Assembly: GCF_000621745.1 (NCBI RefSeq)
Contig: NZ_JHXK01000005.1
Location: forward strand, 124,001-188,000
Source: Clostridium beijerinckii HUN142
GTDB lineage: Bacteria; Bacillota; Clostridia; Clostridiales; Clostridiaceae
Length of the DNA: 64,000 nt
Direction of reading: 5' to 3'
A program made the position numbers and the translations under genes. Under the pieces are notes generated by a model, which had not been told where the DNA came from, made no database searches, and saw nothing but the letters and a program-made list of their open reading frames with translations. Of this stretch, positions 55,427 to 64,000 are shown in pieces (the first letter of the stretch is position 1; each line of letters starts with the position of its first letter).

Positions 55427-55607
55427 TCTCTTCCTCTCCATGTACAAAGATTTTATATAATAATAATATGAGTAATCTTGTCGTTTTGTTACTTGATAAA
55501 TAAAAGTATTATTATTGAATAAATACACAATAATAATTTGAACAGTATATTTTTTATCGGAAGTATAGATTATAACTACCAGATATGTTAGATCGAAAGG
55601 AGAATTT

Positions 55608-56678
55608 ATGCTTAAACTATTATTTGCTAACGCTGCAATGCTTATATCTTTTTTATACTTAGGAAGTCAAGTATTAAATGACGAGTTTATAAAATCGAAT
55701 TCTAAAATAAAAGTCAGGTTATACTTTGGCTTGCTATCTGGTTTATCTGGGTGTGTACTTATATTTTATGGGATTAATTTAAATCAAAATACAATAATAG
55801 ACTTCAGAATAATCCCCGTTATAATCACTTCAATTTATGGAGGATTTATATCAACTCTCATAAGTGTATTTATAATAATACTATTTAGACTTACTTTCTT
55901 TGGAATAAATTATTCTTCTTTAATTACTTCTACAAATTTATTTGTATTACTAATAATTTTTACCATTATATCAAAATATAAGATGAATTTTTCAAAGAAA
56001 TATTTTTTAATGACTGTGGTTAATATAGTATCAACAATAATTTGGATTTCACTAATTTTAAAAGATGTGAATCTTATACTACCTGCTTTAGGAAACTTTG
56101 TTGTTTCTATAATAATAGTTTCTACTATAGTTAATTATGAATTGAACTACATTTCTAAAACTAATAGAATGTATAAAAAGCTCAAAGTTGACTCTCGAAA
56201 AGATTTTCTTACAGGGCTTAATAATGTAAGAGCATTTAATGGAATATTAGATAAAACAATTAGAAATGCATTACAAAAGAAAGAAAACTTATCAATTCTT
56301 ATGATAGATATTGATTTTTTCAAGCATATTAACGATACCTACGGGCATAATTCTGGAGATTTAGTATTAAAACAACTTAGCAAAATTCTAATTGATTCTT
56401 GTAGAACTTTTGATGTTATCTCAAGAAATGGTGGCGAAGAATTCACTGCAGTTTTATTGGATTGTAATTACAAACATGCGGTTGATATTGCAGAAAAAAT
56501 AAGACAAAATGTAGAATGTAATACTTTTAAACTTGACAATAATGCCATAGCCAAAATAACTGTTTCCATCGGAATTAGTTCTTACCCTGATATAACAAAA
56601 AATATAAATACTCTTCTAAGTAAGGCTGATAATGCCTTATATTTAGCCAAACGCACAGGAAGAAATAAAGTATGTTAA
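55608..56678 (+). CDS. membrane diguanylate cyclase (5TM sensor + GGDEF)
   Basis: 356 aa. Five to six N-terminal helices (~1-185) of the 5TM-5TMR/LytS-like sensor type are followed by a complete GGDEF domain: DFLTGLNNVRAF, MIDIDFFKHINDTYGHNSGD, active loop RNGGEEF and DNALYLAKRTGRN. GGEEF is an accepted active variant, so it should make cyclic di-GMP. AAAGGAG precedes the ATG. It is divergent from the Cys-rich protein gene and stands alone. No c-di-GMP riboswitch was seen nearby. Confidence 0.92.
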   Translation: MLKLLFANAAMLISFLYLGSQVLNDEFIKSNSKIKVRLYFGLLSGLSGCVLIFYGINLNQNTIIDFRIIPVIITSIYGGFISTLISVFIIILFRLTFFGINYSSLITSTNLFVLLIIFTIISKYKMNFSKKYFLMTVVNIVSTIIWISLILKDVNLILPALGNFVVSIIIVSTIVNYELNYISKTNRMYKKLKVDSRKDFLTGLNNVRAFNGILDKTIRNALQKKENLSILMIDIDFFKHINDTYGHNSGDLVLKQLSKILIDSCRTFDVISRNGGEEFTAVLLDCNYKHAVDIAEKIRQNVECNTFKLDNNAIAKITVSIGISSYPDITKNINTLLSKADNALYLAKRTGRNKVC

Positions 56679-56881
56679 AATATAACTACTTACTATATAA
56701 TTATACTTAATAAAATTCATACATTATAAAATTGCTACATACAAAATAGGGCCTTTATAAAGATAATTATTTAAAATTTATGAAGAATACTTTTGGAACA
56801 TATATATAATACTTATAAAAATGTTAGCGACATAGTTTATACGATGCACTTCCTTAATAATGCATTATGACTATTTATATT

Positions 56882-56953
56882 ATAAGTTCAACTCAGATTC
56901 AGGTGTAGATCAAACAACTCCACCTGAATCGAGTTTTACCTTAAATATAAAGC
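56882..56953 (-). repeat. 3'-UTR hairpin element similar to the start of the candidate RNA
   Basis: On the minus strand GATTCAGGTG...CACCTGAATC (10-bp stem) is followed by GAGTTGAACTTAT. About 75% identical over 70 bases to 52425-52490, and placed at the same distance (~20 bases) after a stop codon, here that of the RpiR gene. Beyond TTGAACTTAT the two diverge, so this is a partial or decayed copy, or a shared terminator family. Confidence 0.55.
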
Positions 56954-56973
56954 TGTTGTTGGCTTTAAAATCA

Positions 56974-57720
56974 TTATCTATATTCTAAATATTTTAACAG
57001 CAGTATTTGATTTATTAGAAAAAATTGTGTAGTAGAATAAAGTTTTGTTTTATTATCGCCCACTGAAATTGGATGTGTATAAAATTGAAGGCTAATATCG
57101 CTGATAGAAGCTAATTCATTATTTCCAACCTGAGTAATAGAAATAATTTTCACACCTTTTTCCTTTAACCTTTGTGCAAACTCATTCATAAATAAATTAT
57201 TTCCAGATAGAGATAATAAGAAAAAAATATCTTTTGAAGATAAAGCACCTAAAATAATGTTAGTTTCTTCTCTTCCCTCTAGGACATATATTAGTTTATT
57301 GCCAAAAATCATACTACGCTTTAAGTCTTTTGCTGCATTTTTTTGCACTGCTCCAGATCCATAAACATAAATTTTATCTGCCTTCTCAATTAATTCAAAT
57401 ACATCATAGAAATCTCTTTCTTTCATAATTTCCATTGTCTTCTCAATATCTTTATATGTTTTTTCAATTTCTTTATTATCAAATGAATTTTGCTGCTTGT
57501 CTTCCCATTTTAAATGAATTTTCATTTCACTATATCCTTGTAATCCTAATTTATGTGTAAAACGTAAAATAGTTGTATGTGAAACATTACATTTAGAGGC
57601 CAACTCTTGTATTGAAATAGTTTGACATTCTTTTTTGTGATGTAGAATATACTTCCATATATACAAATCACTTTCATTCAGTTTTTCATAATTTTCATCA
57701 ATCAATGTTTCCAATTTCAT
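56974..57720 (-). CDS. RpiR/MurR-family regulator (HTH + SIS), second of pair
   Basis: 248 aa. N-terminal HTH_6 (ISIQELASKCNVSHTTILRFTHKLGLQGYSEMKIHLK) and C-terminal sugar isomerase-like SIS domain (~105-245; KIYVYGSGAVQKNAAKDLKRS, DIFFLLSLSGNN) that binds a phosphosugar. The start overlaps the end of the first paralogue by 23 bases, so the two are translationally coupled. It is near the GH4 and PTS genes of alpha-glucoside use, whose promoters share an operator-like sequence. Confidence 0.92.
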   Translation of the reverse strand: MKLETLIDENYEKLNESDLYIWKYILHHKKECQTISIQELASKCNVSHTTILRFTHKLGLQGYSEMKIHLKWEDKQQNSFDNKEIEKTYKDIEKTMEIMKERDFYDVFELIEKADKIYVYGSGAVQKNAAKDLKRSMIFGNKLIYVLEGREETNIILGALSSKDIFFLLSLSGNNLFMNEFAQRLKEKGVKIISITQVGNNELASISDISLQFYTHPISVGDNKTKLYSTTQFFLINQILLLKYLEYR

Positions 57721-58489
57721 GTTTTTCTTCCTTCTTATTTTTTTGTGTTTTATACTCCATATACTTTAGAAATAATATTTCAATTAGAATAAAATATGAT
57801 GTTAAAGATTCAAAATCTATATTATTAGAAATGCTAGGAATAAGTGCTGTGTATATATAGAGATTATAATCACTTAATTTAGCTAAAGAATTATCCTTTA
57901 ATTTTGTTATAGATATGATAGGAATATTTTTAATTTTCAAGTTCCTAGCAAAATCCATAATAAATTGATTTTCACCTGATACTGAAATAATTACAAAAAC
58001 ATCTTCATCCGTAGCTAAATCTAATATAGCATTTGCTTCAGTATAGCCGCTTAAGTCATAAAATACTTTTCCAGCAGTTAGAAAAGTGCGTTTAAATTCT
58101 TTTTTTATTGACGACTGCACCATTCCAATCCCATATACATAGAGAGTTCTGGACTTATCAATCACTTCAAAAATTTCTGTACAATCCTTTTCTTTTATAT
58201 TTTTTATTACTTCATTATAAACATCACAAACAGCTTCTACATTACTAACATTCTCTTTTGACTTTTCATTATCAAGCTTCAAATAAACCTTTAATTCCCC
58301 ATATCCCTTTAGAGATAACTTTTGTGCAAATCTAAGAATAGTCGTTCTAGAAACATTACATTTATGTGCTAATTGATCTATCGCAAGAGTTTCACACTCT
58401 TTTCGATGCTTAGAAATATAATTCCAAATATATAAATCATTCTCATTTAACTGTTTATGGTATTTGTTTATCAGTTCATCCAATTTCAT
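57698..58489 (-). CDS. RpiR/MurR-family regulator (HTH + SIS), first of pair
   Basis: 263 aa from ATG 58489; the in-frame GTG at 58504 is less likely since the paralogue also begins MKL(D/E)xLI and G-rich sequence before the ATG can serve as binding site. HTH (LAIDQLAHKCNVSRTTILRFAQKLSLKGYGELKVYLK) and SIS domain (TLYVYGIGMVQSSIKKEFKRT, DVFVIISVSGEN). It shares roughly 40% of residues with the downstream gene by eye, which indicates duplication; the two may form a heteromer or sense different phosphosugars. Confidence 0.92.
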   Translation of the reverse strand: MKLDELINKYHKQLNENDLYIWNYISKHRKECETLAIDQLAHKCNVSRTTILRFAQKLSLKGYGELKVYLKLDNEKSKENVSNVEAVCDVYNEVIKNIKEKDCTEIFEVIDKSRTLYVYGIGMVQSSIKKEFKRTFLTAGKVFYDLSGYTEANAILDLATDEDVFVIISVSGENQFIMDFARNLKIKNIPIISITKLKDNSLAKLSDYNLYIYTALIPSISNNIDFESLTSYFILIEILFLKYMEYKTQKNKKEEKHEIGNID

Positions 58490-58636
58490 AATATTCCCCA
58501 CCACTATTTTCTACTTTGTTTCATGTTTCTTTAAATTCTACTCTACAATTGATTTTTTGTCTATTAATGTAAATATACAATAAATTAGTTGGCAAATTCA
58601 ATTAGAATCAAAACCCAAGATTATATGATTTTTTTC

Positions 58637-58663
58637 CAAAAAAAGAGAAACAAGTCTCTTTTA
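58637..58663 (-). terminator. terminator after the GH4 gene
   Basis: AAAAGAGA-CTTGTT-TCTCTTTTTTT on the minus strand: short stem with seven T. It separates GH4 from the RpiR pair. The rest of the 347-base gap (58490-58836) is AT-rich with nothing recognised. Confidence 0.85.
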
Positions 58664-58836
58664 ACTCATTTCTCTTCATTAATAATATAGATTAAAATCT
58701 TACAAGCCATTGTTTTTTATTAATATATCATCTAATATCTATGTTTCAATAATAAAATTGCATTTAAAATTCTAGTGAAGCAGATCCTCAGTTAAGTCAA
58801 AAATGTTGAAATTGAATTATAACCTATATATTTTGA

Positions 58837-60192
<1,356 letters not shown>

Positions 60193-60297
60193 TTATTTTT
60201 TGCTTTATTATCTTTTTCTGAGTACATAATACACCCGAAAAAAGTACGTTACAATATATATAAAACCTTTAGGGAAATAAGCATTTTAACTGTATTT

Positions 60298-60323
60298 CTT
60301 CACATTTTCTGTGACTTTTCACA
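60298..60323. promoter_or_regulatory. putative RpiR operator upstream of GH4
   Basis: The plus strand starts CTTCACATTTTCTGTGAC and ends TTTTCACA. It includes the palindrome CTGTGA-CTTT-TCACAG (60309-60324). It matches 62381-62406 upstream of the PTS gene at 21 of 26 positions and lies about 130 bases before the GH4 start. Confidence 0.5.
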
Positions 60324-60441
60324 GGAAATTTTTGTTATAAAAATAAATATGTAAATTTAACTAGCTAAAACTTTCAACTATATTCTATATCGCTTTAAGC
60401 TATTTTAAATTCTTCACCGATATATGTTCTATACAAAAAAT

Positions 60442-60478
60442 AAAAAGCCAATTTCCGCTACACAGAAATCAGCTTTTG
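60442..60478 (-). terminator. terminator of the PTS unit
   Basis: AAAAGC-tg-ATTTC and GAAAT-tg-GCTTTT arms on the minus strand, followed by TATTTTTTG. Confidence 0.75.
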
Positions 60479-60500
60479 ATTTATTTGAATATATTGTTTG

Positions 60501-60710
60501 TTACATATTAATTCTAAAAGTAGTAAATAAGCAAATGCCCGCTAATGCTATTACTATAATTCCACCTAAGATAGTATTAAAAAAACTTTATTCCATTTAG
60601 CTTTAAGACATTCTTAACTGAAGAATTACATGTTTTTAATGTTCTAAATAATAGAAATCCGAGTAAAATTACATACCATACATTTTGGAGTGTAACTTCT
60701 GCAATTATCT
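60501..60710 (-). pseudogene. remnant of a small two-helix membrane protein
   Basis: Directly after the PTS gene the minus strand encodes VWYVILLGFLLFRTLK and, after one frame change at a T7 run (60585-60579), TILGGIIVIALAGICLFTTF then a stop at 60501. Both look like membrane segments. No start codon or ribosome binding site is left. The original protein cannot be named. Confidence 0.3.
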
Positions 60711-62273
60711 TTACAGCAATGCTTCAAAATCTTCTCTTACTCGCGCAACTTTCAATCCAACAATAACTTGATAAGACTTTCCATTTGCAGAACATCCATG
60801 AGCTCCAATAGATTTAAAATAAGGATCATCCTTGCAAAGAGCTGCATCTTTTACATTTACCCTTAAACGAGTTGCACAATTTGTGACATCAACAATGTTA
60901 TCTCTTCCGCCTAATCCAACTAGGATATTTTCTGCAAATGCTACCTTATTACTATCTTTTGAATCATTTTGTTTCTCTCTATACTCTGCTTTTGAACGAA
61001 ATTTTATATCGTTTTCTTCATCTTCTCTACCTGGAGTTTTAAAATTAAATTTCAAGATTAAGGTTCTAAATACTATAAACCAAATTCCTGTAAAACAAAG
61101 TCCGATAGCAAACTGGAGTAAATATTGGACCCAATGATTCCCCATTAGAGGAATCCAATTTAAAGAAGCCATTTCAATAGCTCCACCTGAGAATATTCCT
61201 ACAATACCTAAAAGATACATAGTTGTTGAAATCGTTGCCGCAAGCAGTGCATGTACTACAAATAGTACTGGTGAAATAAATAAAAATGTAAATTCAATTG
61301 GTTCTGTTACACCACACAAAATTGCAGTTAATGTAATAGGAATTAACAACGCTAATACTTTTTTTCTCTTTTCTGGTTTTGCTGTTGCATAAAATGCTAA
61401 TGCAATTCCTGGACATCCAAAAATTTTAGAGTATCCTGTAGCTGTAAATCCTGCCTCTGGTAATAACGATTTCAAGGAAGCTTTAGAAGCTGCTATTTCT
61501 GGTAACTTTGTTGCCCAATAAGAATAAAGACCTCCTGGCACCACGACATTATCATAATAAAACGGAGAATACAGTATATGATGTAATCCAAATGGAATTA
61601 ACGCACGCTCTAAGAAAATAAATACCCATACACCTAATGCCCCTGCGCCCTTTACAAACCCTTGAAAACTATGCATTCCAAGTTGAACTTTAGGCCATAT
61701 AAACGCTGCAAGAACTGCTACTGGAATCATAACAAAGAATCCAATCATAAATACAAAGGTAGATCCGCTAAACGTTCCTAACCATTCTGGTAATTCAGTA
61801 TCAAAGAAACGGTTATGTAAATAAATTACAAGTCCTGAAATAAGTAATGCACCAATCATACCCATATCCAATGTCTTAATATTGGCTATCATGGTAAGAC
61901 CACTAGTTCCTCCTATCTGAGCAGAAAAATCAACTCCAAAAAATTCGCCCCACTGTGAAATGATAGTACTTAGAAAATAATGAAATGTCAAATATAATAC
62001 GAATGCTTCCATGCAACATCTTGCATTTTGTTTCTTTGCCATTCCGATTGGAAGTCCGACTACAAATAATAATGGCAATTGATTAAATACAGTCCAGCCA
62101 CCTTGTAAAACTACATTCCAGCATTTAAACCACAAGTTGCTTGGATCCGCCAATCCTCCCATAATTGTCTGTGTAGTAAATAATGTTCCTATACCAATTA
62201 TAATACCTGCAAATGAAAAAAGTAGAACAGGTGTAAACATCGCTCCACCGAATTTTTGAATCTTCTGCATCAT
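60711..62273 (-). CDS. alpha-glucoside-specific PTS EIICB
   Basis: 520 aa. EIIC (~1-420, about ten helices; FGGAMFTPVLLFSFAGIIIGIGTLF, LGVWVFIFLERALIPFGLHHI, GVTEPIEFTFLFISP) and EIIB (~445-520) with phosphorylation site C466 in TNCATRLRV. It belongs to the glucose/maltose family of EIICB that works with a separate EIIA, here the divergent gene at 62720. It transports and phosphorylates maltose-like sugars for the GH4 enzyme. AAAGGATG precedes the ATG. An operator-like site lies 108 bases upstream. Confidence 0.93.
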   Translation of the reverse strand: MMQKIQKFGGAMFTPVLLFSFAGIIIGIGTLFTTQTIMGGLADPSNLWFKCWNVVLQGGWTVFNQLPLLFVVGLPIGMAKKQNARCCMEAFVLYLTFHYFLSTIISQWGEFFGVDFSAQIGGTSGLTMIANIKTLDMGMIGALLISGLVIYLHNRFFDTELPEWLGTFSGSTFVFMIGFFVMIPVAVLAAFIWPKVQLGMHSFQGFVKGAGALGVWVFIFLERALIPFGLHHILYSPFYYDNVVVPGGLYSYWATKLPEIAASKASLKSLLPEAGFTATGYSKIFGCPGIALAFYATAKPEKRKKVLALLIPITLTAILCGVTEPIEFTFLFISPVLFVVHALLAATISTTMYLLGIVGIFSGGAIEMASLNWIPLMGNHWVQYLLQFAIGLCFTGIWFIVFRTLILKFNFKTPGREDEENDIKFRSKAEYREKQNDSKDSNKVAFAENILVGLGGRDNIVDVTNCATRLRVNVKDAALCKDDPYFKSIGAHGCSANGKSYQVIVGLKVARVREDFEALL

Positions 62274-62380
62274 TTTTTCTTCATCCTTTCTTTGTTTTCT
62301 ACAACTTTATGTTAACATTATCATTTTTCATTATCAATATTCTACAGTACTTTAGGAATTAAGCTAATCTTTATGAAATT

Positions 62381-62406
62381 TTTCACTTTTTACGTGAATT
62401 TTCACA
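62381..62406. promoter_or_regulatory. putative RpiR operator between EIICB and EIIA
   Basis: The plus strand starts TTTCACTTTTTACGTGAA and ends TTTTCACA; pattern shared with 60298-60323 (TGTGAAAA-N-TCAC-N3-AAA-N-GTGAA on the minus strand). Positioned to act on the minus-strand EIICB promoter and possibly on the EIIA transcript. The remaining part of the 446-base gap includes a CTACTTG/CAAGTAG hairpin at 62657-62681. Confidence 0.5.
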
Positions 62407-62719
62407 CTCTTATGTAATACTATTGCTTTTAAATAAAATATAAGTAAAATTAACCTATACTATATGTAATGTAATTTATTTTAACTTTGTAATTTATTTT
62501 ACGCTTTCTATTTAGGAATACACATATTAATAGATATAGAAGATCAAGAGTATAATTCATTGAAATTATGTTAACGTTATATTAAGTATATAATAATTTG
62601 AATACACGAAAGAGAGGTGAACAGACTTTTTGAAGATTATTGTTTAGATCTGTTTTCTACTTGTATAACTTAATCAAGTAGAATGTATCTAAATTTGTCT
62701 TTAATATAGTCATATATTT

Positions 62720-63196
62720 ATGTTTAATTTTTTTAAGAAACCATTAATTATAATTGCTCCTATTTCAGGAAGAACTATAGATCTAAGTGAAGTTCCTGAC
62801 CCAGTATTTGCAGAAAAGATGGCAGGTGATGGAATTGCAATTAATTCTACTGGTGATACAGTTGTTGCACCTTGTGATGGTACTATATCATTAATAATGG
62901 ATAGTGGACATGCTTTTGCCATAACAACTAATAACGGAATTGAATTATTGGTTCATGTAGGCTTAGAAACTGTTTCATTAAATGGTGAAGGATTTGAAAT
63001 CCTAAAGTCTGTTAATACTAAAGTAACTGCTGGCACACCTATTTTAAAACTGAACAGGTCCTTTATTGAGTCAAAAGGTATATCATTAATAACACCAGTC
63101 TTAGTGGCTAACCCTGATAAGTTAAAGGAATTAAATCCAATTCTTGATAAGGAAGTTTGTTATGGTAAAGATATAGTTATGGAATGTAAAATATAA
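62720..63196 (+). CDS. PTS EIIA, glucose family (Crr-like)
   Basis: 158 aa single-domain EIIA. It opens FKKPLIIIAPISGRTIDLSEVPDPVFAEKMAGDG, has H64 in SGHAFAI and the phosphorylated H79 in LLVHVGLETVSLNGEGF. It passes phosphate from HPr to the EIIB Cys of alpha-glucoside permeases. Divergent from EIICB. No recognisable ribosome binding site precedes ATG 62720, although the protein start fits the family; a short GTG frame (62617-62673) and a hairpin lie in the leader. Translation may therefore depend on leader structure. Confidence 0.93.
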   Translation: MFNFFKKPLIIIAPISGRTIDLSEVPDPVFAEKMAGDGIAINSTGDTVVAPCDGTISLIMDSGHAFAITTNNGIELLVHVGLETVSLNGEGFEILKSVNTKVTAGTPILKLNRSFIESKGISLITPVLVANPDKLKELNPILDKEVCYGKDIVMECKI

Positions 63197-63245
63197 GAAA
63201 TATCAAATAAAAATACTTTATCTTATGATTATAAATTAGTTATAA

Positions 63246-63281
63246 ATAAAAAAATCCCAATAGGGATTTTTTTATTTATAA
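63246..63281. terminator. bidirectional terminator between EIIA and prfC
   Basis: AAAAAATCCC-AATA-GGGATTTTTTT, a short GC stem flanked by A and T runs, serving both convergent genes. Confidence 0.9.
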
Positions 63282-63314
63282 TTTATTTTTTATCAGATTC
63301 TGTTCATATAATCA

Positions 63315-64000
63315 TTATTCTTCACTTTTTCCTACACCAGATAGGATTAATCCCTTATTATGTTCTAGTGCCCAGCTTATACCCCAGTCATTTTGGAATA
63401 TAAGAAGATTTCTATCCTTAAAATCTTTAACCTTCTTAGTATCAGAAGTTAAGTTTAATGAATCCATGTTAACATCTTTATTTTCAATCCATCTTACATA
63501 TCTGTAATCTAATCTATCCATTTTAACATCAACATTATATTCACTATTTAATCTGTATTCTAATACTTCAAATTGAAGCACACCAACAACTCCAACTATT
63601 ATTTCTTCCATACCAATGTGAATTTCCTTAAATACTTGAATTGCTCCTTCTTGGGCGATTTGAGAAACACCTTTTATAAATTGTTTTCTCTTCATAGTAT
63701 CTACTGGTCTTACTCTTGCAAAATATTCTGGTGCAAAGGTTGGAATTCCTTCAAATTTAAATTTCTTTGATGGTGCACATAGTGTATCTCCAATTGAGAA
63801 TATACCTGGATCAAATACACCGATTATATCTCCTGCATAAGCTTCTTCAACAATTTCTCTATCTTGAGCCATAAATTGTTGTGGTTGAGCTAATTTAATC
63901 TTCTTTTCACCTTGCATGTGGTATACATCTTCACCTTTATTAAATTTACCTGAACAAATTCTCATAAATGCGATTCTATCTCTATGAGCCTTATTCATAT
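63315..64000 (-). CDS. prfC: peptide chain release factor 3, C-terminal part (cut by window edge)
   Basis: The last ~228 residues of RF3, a GTPase that recycles RF1/RF2 from the ribosome. Present are the domain II and III sequences HRDRIAFMRICSGKF, AQPQQFMAQDREIVEEAYAGDIIGVFD, QIAQEGAIQVF, VGVLQFEVLEYRLNSEYNVDV and the C-terminal DWGISWALEHNKGLIL. The Met at 63998 is internal (the family continues upstream of it), so the true start and GTPase domain lie beyond the right edge. Unrelated to the sugar genes. Confidence 0.95.
   Translation of the reverse strand, partial: MNKAHRDRIAFMRICSGKFNKGEDVYHMQGEKKIKLAQPQQFMAQDREIVEEAYAGDIIGVFDPGIFSIGDTLCAPSKKFKFEGIPTFAPEYFARVRPVDTMKRKQFIKGVSQIAQEGAIQVFKEIHIGMEEIIVGVVGVLQFEVLEYRLNSEYNVDVKMDRLDYRYVRWIENKDVNMDSLNLTSDTKKVKDFKDRNLLIFQNDWGISWALEHNKGLILSGVGKSEE

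Noticed and set aside
62570-62583. TGTTAACGTTAT considered as a cre site upstream of EIIA
   Set aside because: Mismatches in both half-sites of the CcpA consensus; not better than chance in AT-rich DNA.
62710-62922. 70-codon minus-strand frame opposite the EIIA gene
   Set aside because: Mirror of a strongly conserved EIIA sequence; no ribosome binding site.

Overview
The window looks like chromosomal DNA of a saccharolytic, solventogenic-type Clostridium (sensu stricto, near C. beijerinckii or C. saccharobutylicum). The inference rests on the very low GC content, AGGAGG-type ribosome binding sites, secreted proteins with clostridial choline-binding repeats, and YesMN/Lpl-type sugar uptake. 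No tRNA, rRNA, CRISPR array, transposase or phage gene was seen.

Region 1 (1-34,377) is a large glucuronoxylan-utilization locus, almost all on the minus strand. Read in transcription order it holds a GH67 alpha-glucuronidase, two esterases (one broken by a single in-frame stop), an Lpl-type ABC importer (binding protein plus two permeases), a GH8 reducing-end xylosidase, a GH43, a secreted GH10 xylanase with two CBM9 modules, a GH39, two more GH43 proteins, a YesM/YesN two-component system and a CE4 deacetylase. Beyond these lie a plus-strand GH27, an AraC regulator, an SGNH esterase, a heterodimeric ABC exporter and a GH115 alpha-glucuronidase cut by the left edge. Likely sequence of events: the secreted xylanase cuts xylan, the importer brings in decorated xylo-oligosaccharides, and cytosolic enzymes remove glucuronate, acyl and arabinosyl groups and release xylose. 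Four promoter regions share sequence boxes that may bind YesN, and three of these also carry a cre-like CcpA site.

Region 2 (34,394-37,120) holds a Cache-HAMP-PAS-PAS-GGDEF diguanylate cyclase split by a -1 frame change at a T6 run, and a 110-nt hairpin with a T tract.

Region 3 (37,211-45,464) resembles a pneumococcal lic/tac locus for phosphocholine decoration of the cell surface. It has a DMT-type permease with a small partner, a TacF-like flippase, a LicC-type cytidylyltransferase and a three-domain protein (winged helix, nucleotidyltransferase, LicA-like kinase). A TetR/flavodoxin-fold pair is interposed. GTTC-N6/7-GAAC palindromes precede three of these units.

Region 4 (45,535-55,426) encodes three secreted choline-binding-repeat proteins, two of them tandem paralogous autolysins with glucosaminidase-like and amidase domains. 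It also has a small zinc-ribbon membrane protein, a Cys-rich small protein and a candidate structured RNA of about 280 nt. The likely link to region 3 is that the lic-like genes make the wall ligand these proteins bind.

Region 5 (55,608-63,196) has a second diguanylate cyclase, two overlapping RpiR regulators, a GH4 6-phospho-alpha-glucosidase, an alpha-glucoside PTS EIICB and a divergent EIIA. The GH4 and EIICB promoters share a 26-bp operator-like sequence. The right edge cuts prfC (release factor 3).
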